Part shown: positions 61,980-64,000 of the stretch, piece by piece
Position numbering within the stretch: the first letter of the stretch is position 1
Layout: each line of letters begins with the position of its first letter
NCBI GenBank assembly: GCA_030407085.1
Contig: CM059583.1
Location: 206,954,001-207,018,000 of the forward strand
Length of the DNA stretch: 64,000 nt
Reading direction: 5' to 3'
From: Trichopria drosophilae
Taxonomy: Eukaryota; Arthropoda; Insecta; Hymenoptera; Diapriidae
Notes under the pieces: generated by a model
Database searches by the model: none
What the model saw: the letters and a program-made list of their open reading frames with translations, nothing else
What the model was told of the DNA's origin: nothing
Translations under genes and position numbers: made by a program

Positions 61980-62106
61980 CACTGAGAAAAATTTCTAGGT
62001 CTTGCTGATTCCCTATCCTTGAAAAGGGATCATCCCTTAATCTCGTACTTTTTAGTCGCGGTCTACGATTTTAGTGGATAAGAAAACCTAGAAATTTTTC
62101 TCCGTG
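61980..62106. mobile_element. CACTGAGA-family MITE, short copy
   Basis: CACTGAGAAAAATTTCTAGG is mirrored by CCTAGAAATTTTTCTCCGTG at the right, bounding 127 bp. The left flank is TA. The right is AA, so the duplication has decayed. Ends match the copy at 32345-32642. Confidence 0.85.
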
Positions 62107-62333
62107 AACAATTTAGATGTTTCTTGTGTATTTTTTGTAGAAAACACATACTAATTAAACAATTGTCTCATCCTACATTCTTAAAATCCGATTTTACATA
62201 ATAGCATTTTACACACGCGAAAATTATATGGATAAGTTGAAATTATTAACCCGAGCAATACACACGAATTTGCAACGGGCCGGGACAAAAAAATGTTCAT
62301 AAATGTTAATTTTATGCCTTCATCCTTTAACTC

Positions 62334-63124
62334 TTACAAGTAACACTGCCCAAGTGCCACTCGGGGATTGACTTTTTGTTACGCACGTTTTGTAGAGAAT
62401 CGAAAAATATTTGATACGTATTTTTTTGTTTCTGCAGACATGACGTTTTAAGGGATGAAAATAGGGGTTGAAATATTGAATTTTTTAAATAACGGTTGCA
62501 TTTCCTTCCAGTACTGACATGCGATTTATGTGTAACTTCATATATTTATGTAATTTTATGCGCTCATCACGAATATGGCCACGAAAATGGTCGGCAAGGT
62601 CATTTTCAAGGTCAAAACTAAAAAAAAAGCTCATAAACGCGTTGTCTACTTCCATATTTTCCATTTTTTAGCAAATTGTTTAAATAAAGATTGTTCAAAC
62701 CAGTTCAACAGGTTAGAATGCATAAATTAGTTAAATGCACATTTGTTCAAATACATATTTATTTATTAGAAAAAATGATGCTTTTCAATATATACCTGTA
62801 AAAGCAAAAAAAACAACGCGTTTTTGAGCTTTTCTTTTAGTTTTGACCTTGAAAATTACTTTGCCGACCATTTTCGTGGTCATATTCGTGATGAGCGCAT
62901 AAAATTACATAAATATATGAAGTTACAAATAAATCGCATGTCAGCACTGGAAGGAAATGCATCCGTTTATTAAAAAATTCAATATTTCAACTCTTATTTT
63001 CATCCCTTAAAACGTCATGTCTGCCGAAACAAAAAAATACGTATCAAATATTTTTCGATTCTCTACAAAACGTGCGTAACAAAAAGTCAATCGCCGAGTG
63101 GCACTTGGGTAATGTTACTTGTTA
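62334..63124. mobile_element. Long foldback element, about 315-bp arms
   Basis: The arms run from about 62334 to 62645 and from 62811 to 63124, with a high level of mirrored identity. CCAAGTGCCACTCGGGGATT is mirrored as AATCGCCGAGTGGCACTTGG, and CACGAAAATGGTCGGCAAGG as the complement near 62855. The spacer is about 165 bp. No coding capacity was seen, so it is non-autonomous. The close match between arms suggests recent insertion or gene conversion between arms. Confidence 0.85.
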
Positions 63125-63359
63125 GAAGCATGGTGGTGTCCACGTTAACCACCTTGATTTCCTTGATTTTTACCCTGGTCTTTTGGCACTGTCTGTTATT
63201 ACAGTGATAAAAGTATGTACAATAAAATCCGTTATTACGATATAATCTTTGATGATTTGTAAATGAACAAACATAAAAAAAAATCACAATTTTGGAAAAA
63301 AATTTGGTTATTGACGCTGTTTTTAAATATAACTTTAAAATTTAGTGTATTGAGAAGGA

Positions 63360-63740
63360 GGTTTTCCGAGTCACTGACTACGAATCTGACTTCTGATTTT
63401 TAAAATTCACAATGGCGATTTCAAAATCATGGACGAAATGCTAAAAGTTTCTTGGTCCGGATGAAATCTGTTTCTCGGGATTTTCTTGAGGGCGCTGATT
63501 ACGAATCTAACCCCCGTTTTTTAAAATTCACAATGGCGATTCCGAGGTGAAGGACCAAAAATTTTGATGCAGACGAAATTTGTTACTTGGGGGTTTTTGA
63601 AGTCGTTGACTACGAATCTGACAATGGCTTCAAATATGGCAGATTCAAAGATGGACGATCAAAAATGCAAAAACTTCCTTGATCCAGGCGAAACTTACTC
63701 AGCGGTTTTTGGGGATACTGATTACTAAACTGAGTCAGAT
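63360..63740. repeat. Tandem repeat, about 111-124-bp units, four units
   Basis: Each unit begins with a CACTGACTACGAATCTGAC-type word at about 63371, 63493, 63606 and 63718 and includes AAAATTCACAATGGCGATT. Spacings of about 122, 113 and 112 bp and the divergence between units make it an old array. It is related to the AATTCAAAATGGCCGA fragments elsewhere in the window. Confidence 0.75.
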
Positions 63741-64000
63741 TTTCGTGTGTAAAAGAATCGATCTAATTGTTAGGCGGTTAGAAAATAAAATTTGTTGTTT
63801 ATTCAGAATAGTACCCCTTTCAGTCGTATTGAGAGATAAGAACGTTGACGTGATGGCTATTATCTCCATTTGTATGTATAATATAAAAAAAAAATTTTTA
63901 AGTTTTGTTTTGTTTTTTTCTTAGTTTTAGGTATTTTATATTTTTTTGATGAGACTCACCTATGCGGTAGGAGATACTAAGTATTCTTGTTTATTTTGAG

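Noticed and set aside
1..64000. CRISPR arrays, rRNA genes, bacterial operons or prophage
   Set aside because: No regularly spaced direct repeats with unique spacers, no rRNA-like conserved blocks, and animal-type gene structure throughout.

Overview
This is an AT-rich, intron- and intergenic-rich stretch of animal nuclear DNA, most likely from an insect. The clues are a clear animal homeobox exon, dispersed TTAGG-type strings, and a very high density of small inverted-repeat transposons (MITEs). The short TAGGTTAGGTT strings and MITE load would fit a hymenopteran, but that is a guess. There are no bacterial-style operons, CRISPR arrays or rRNA genes, and nearly all open reading frames of 60-150 codons look like chance.

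The one gene that can be identified with confidence is the terminal coding exon of an NK6-class homeobox gene (HGTX/Nkx6) at 15737-15943 on the plus strand. It starts at a splice acceptor inside homeodomain helix 3 and ends with an acidic C-terminus. A long 3' UTR probably runs to about 19045. The rest of the homeobox was not found upstream, so about 15.7 kb at the left of the window appears to be intron of this gene. That intron holds several GC-richer islands that look like candidate enhancers, plus MITEs.

From 19 to 60 kb the window is intergenic or intronic DNA filled with transposon debris: paired-end foldback elements of 0.1-1.5 kb; MITEs with TA or TTAA target-site duplications; a tRNA-like SINE present in two places; a decayed non-LTR retrotransposon endonuclease (35.7-36.9 kb, minus strand); and a repeat family beginning CTCCGGGAGTAGA. 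At 42461-42961 lies a perfect (C15A)31 array, 501 bp without a single interruption. At 58.8-60.4 kb two inverted repeats are nested (47 bp outside, 38 bp inside), around several copies of a TGCAAAAAGGG motif. The outer repeat resembles the end of a Penelope-like element. A 790-bp foldback and a tandem array close the window.

A second possible coding exon (61274-61548, plus strand) is weakly supported. No complete new protein-coding system was found. The most unusual objects are the (C15A)31 array, the nested 58.8-60.4 kb element and the row of three MITEs just upstream of the homeobox exon.
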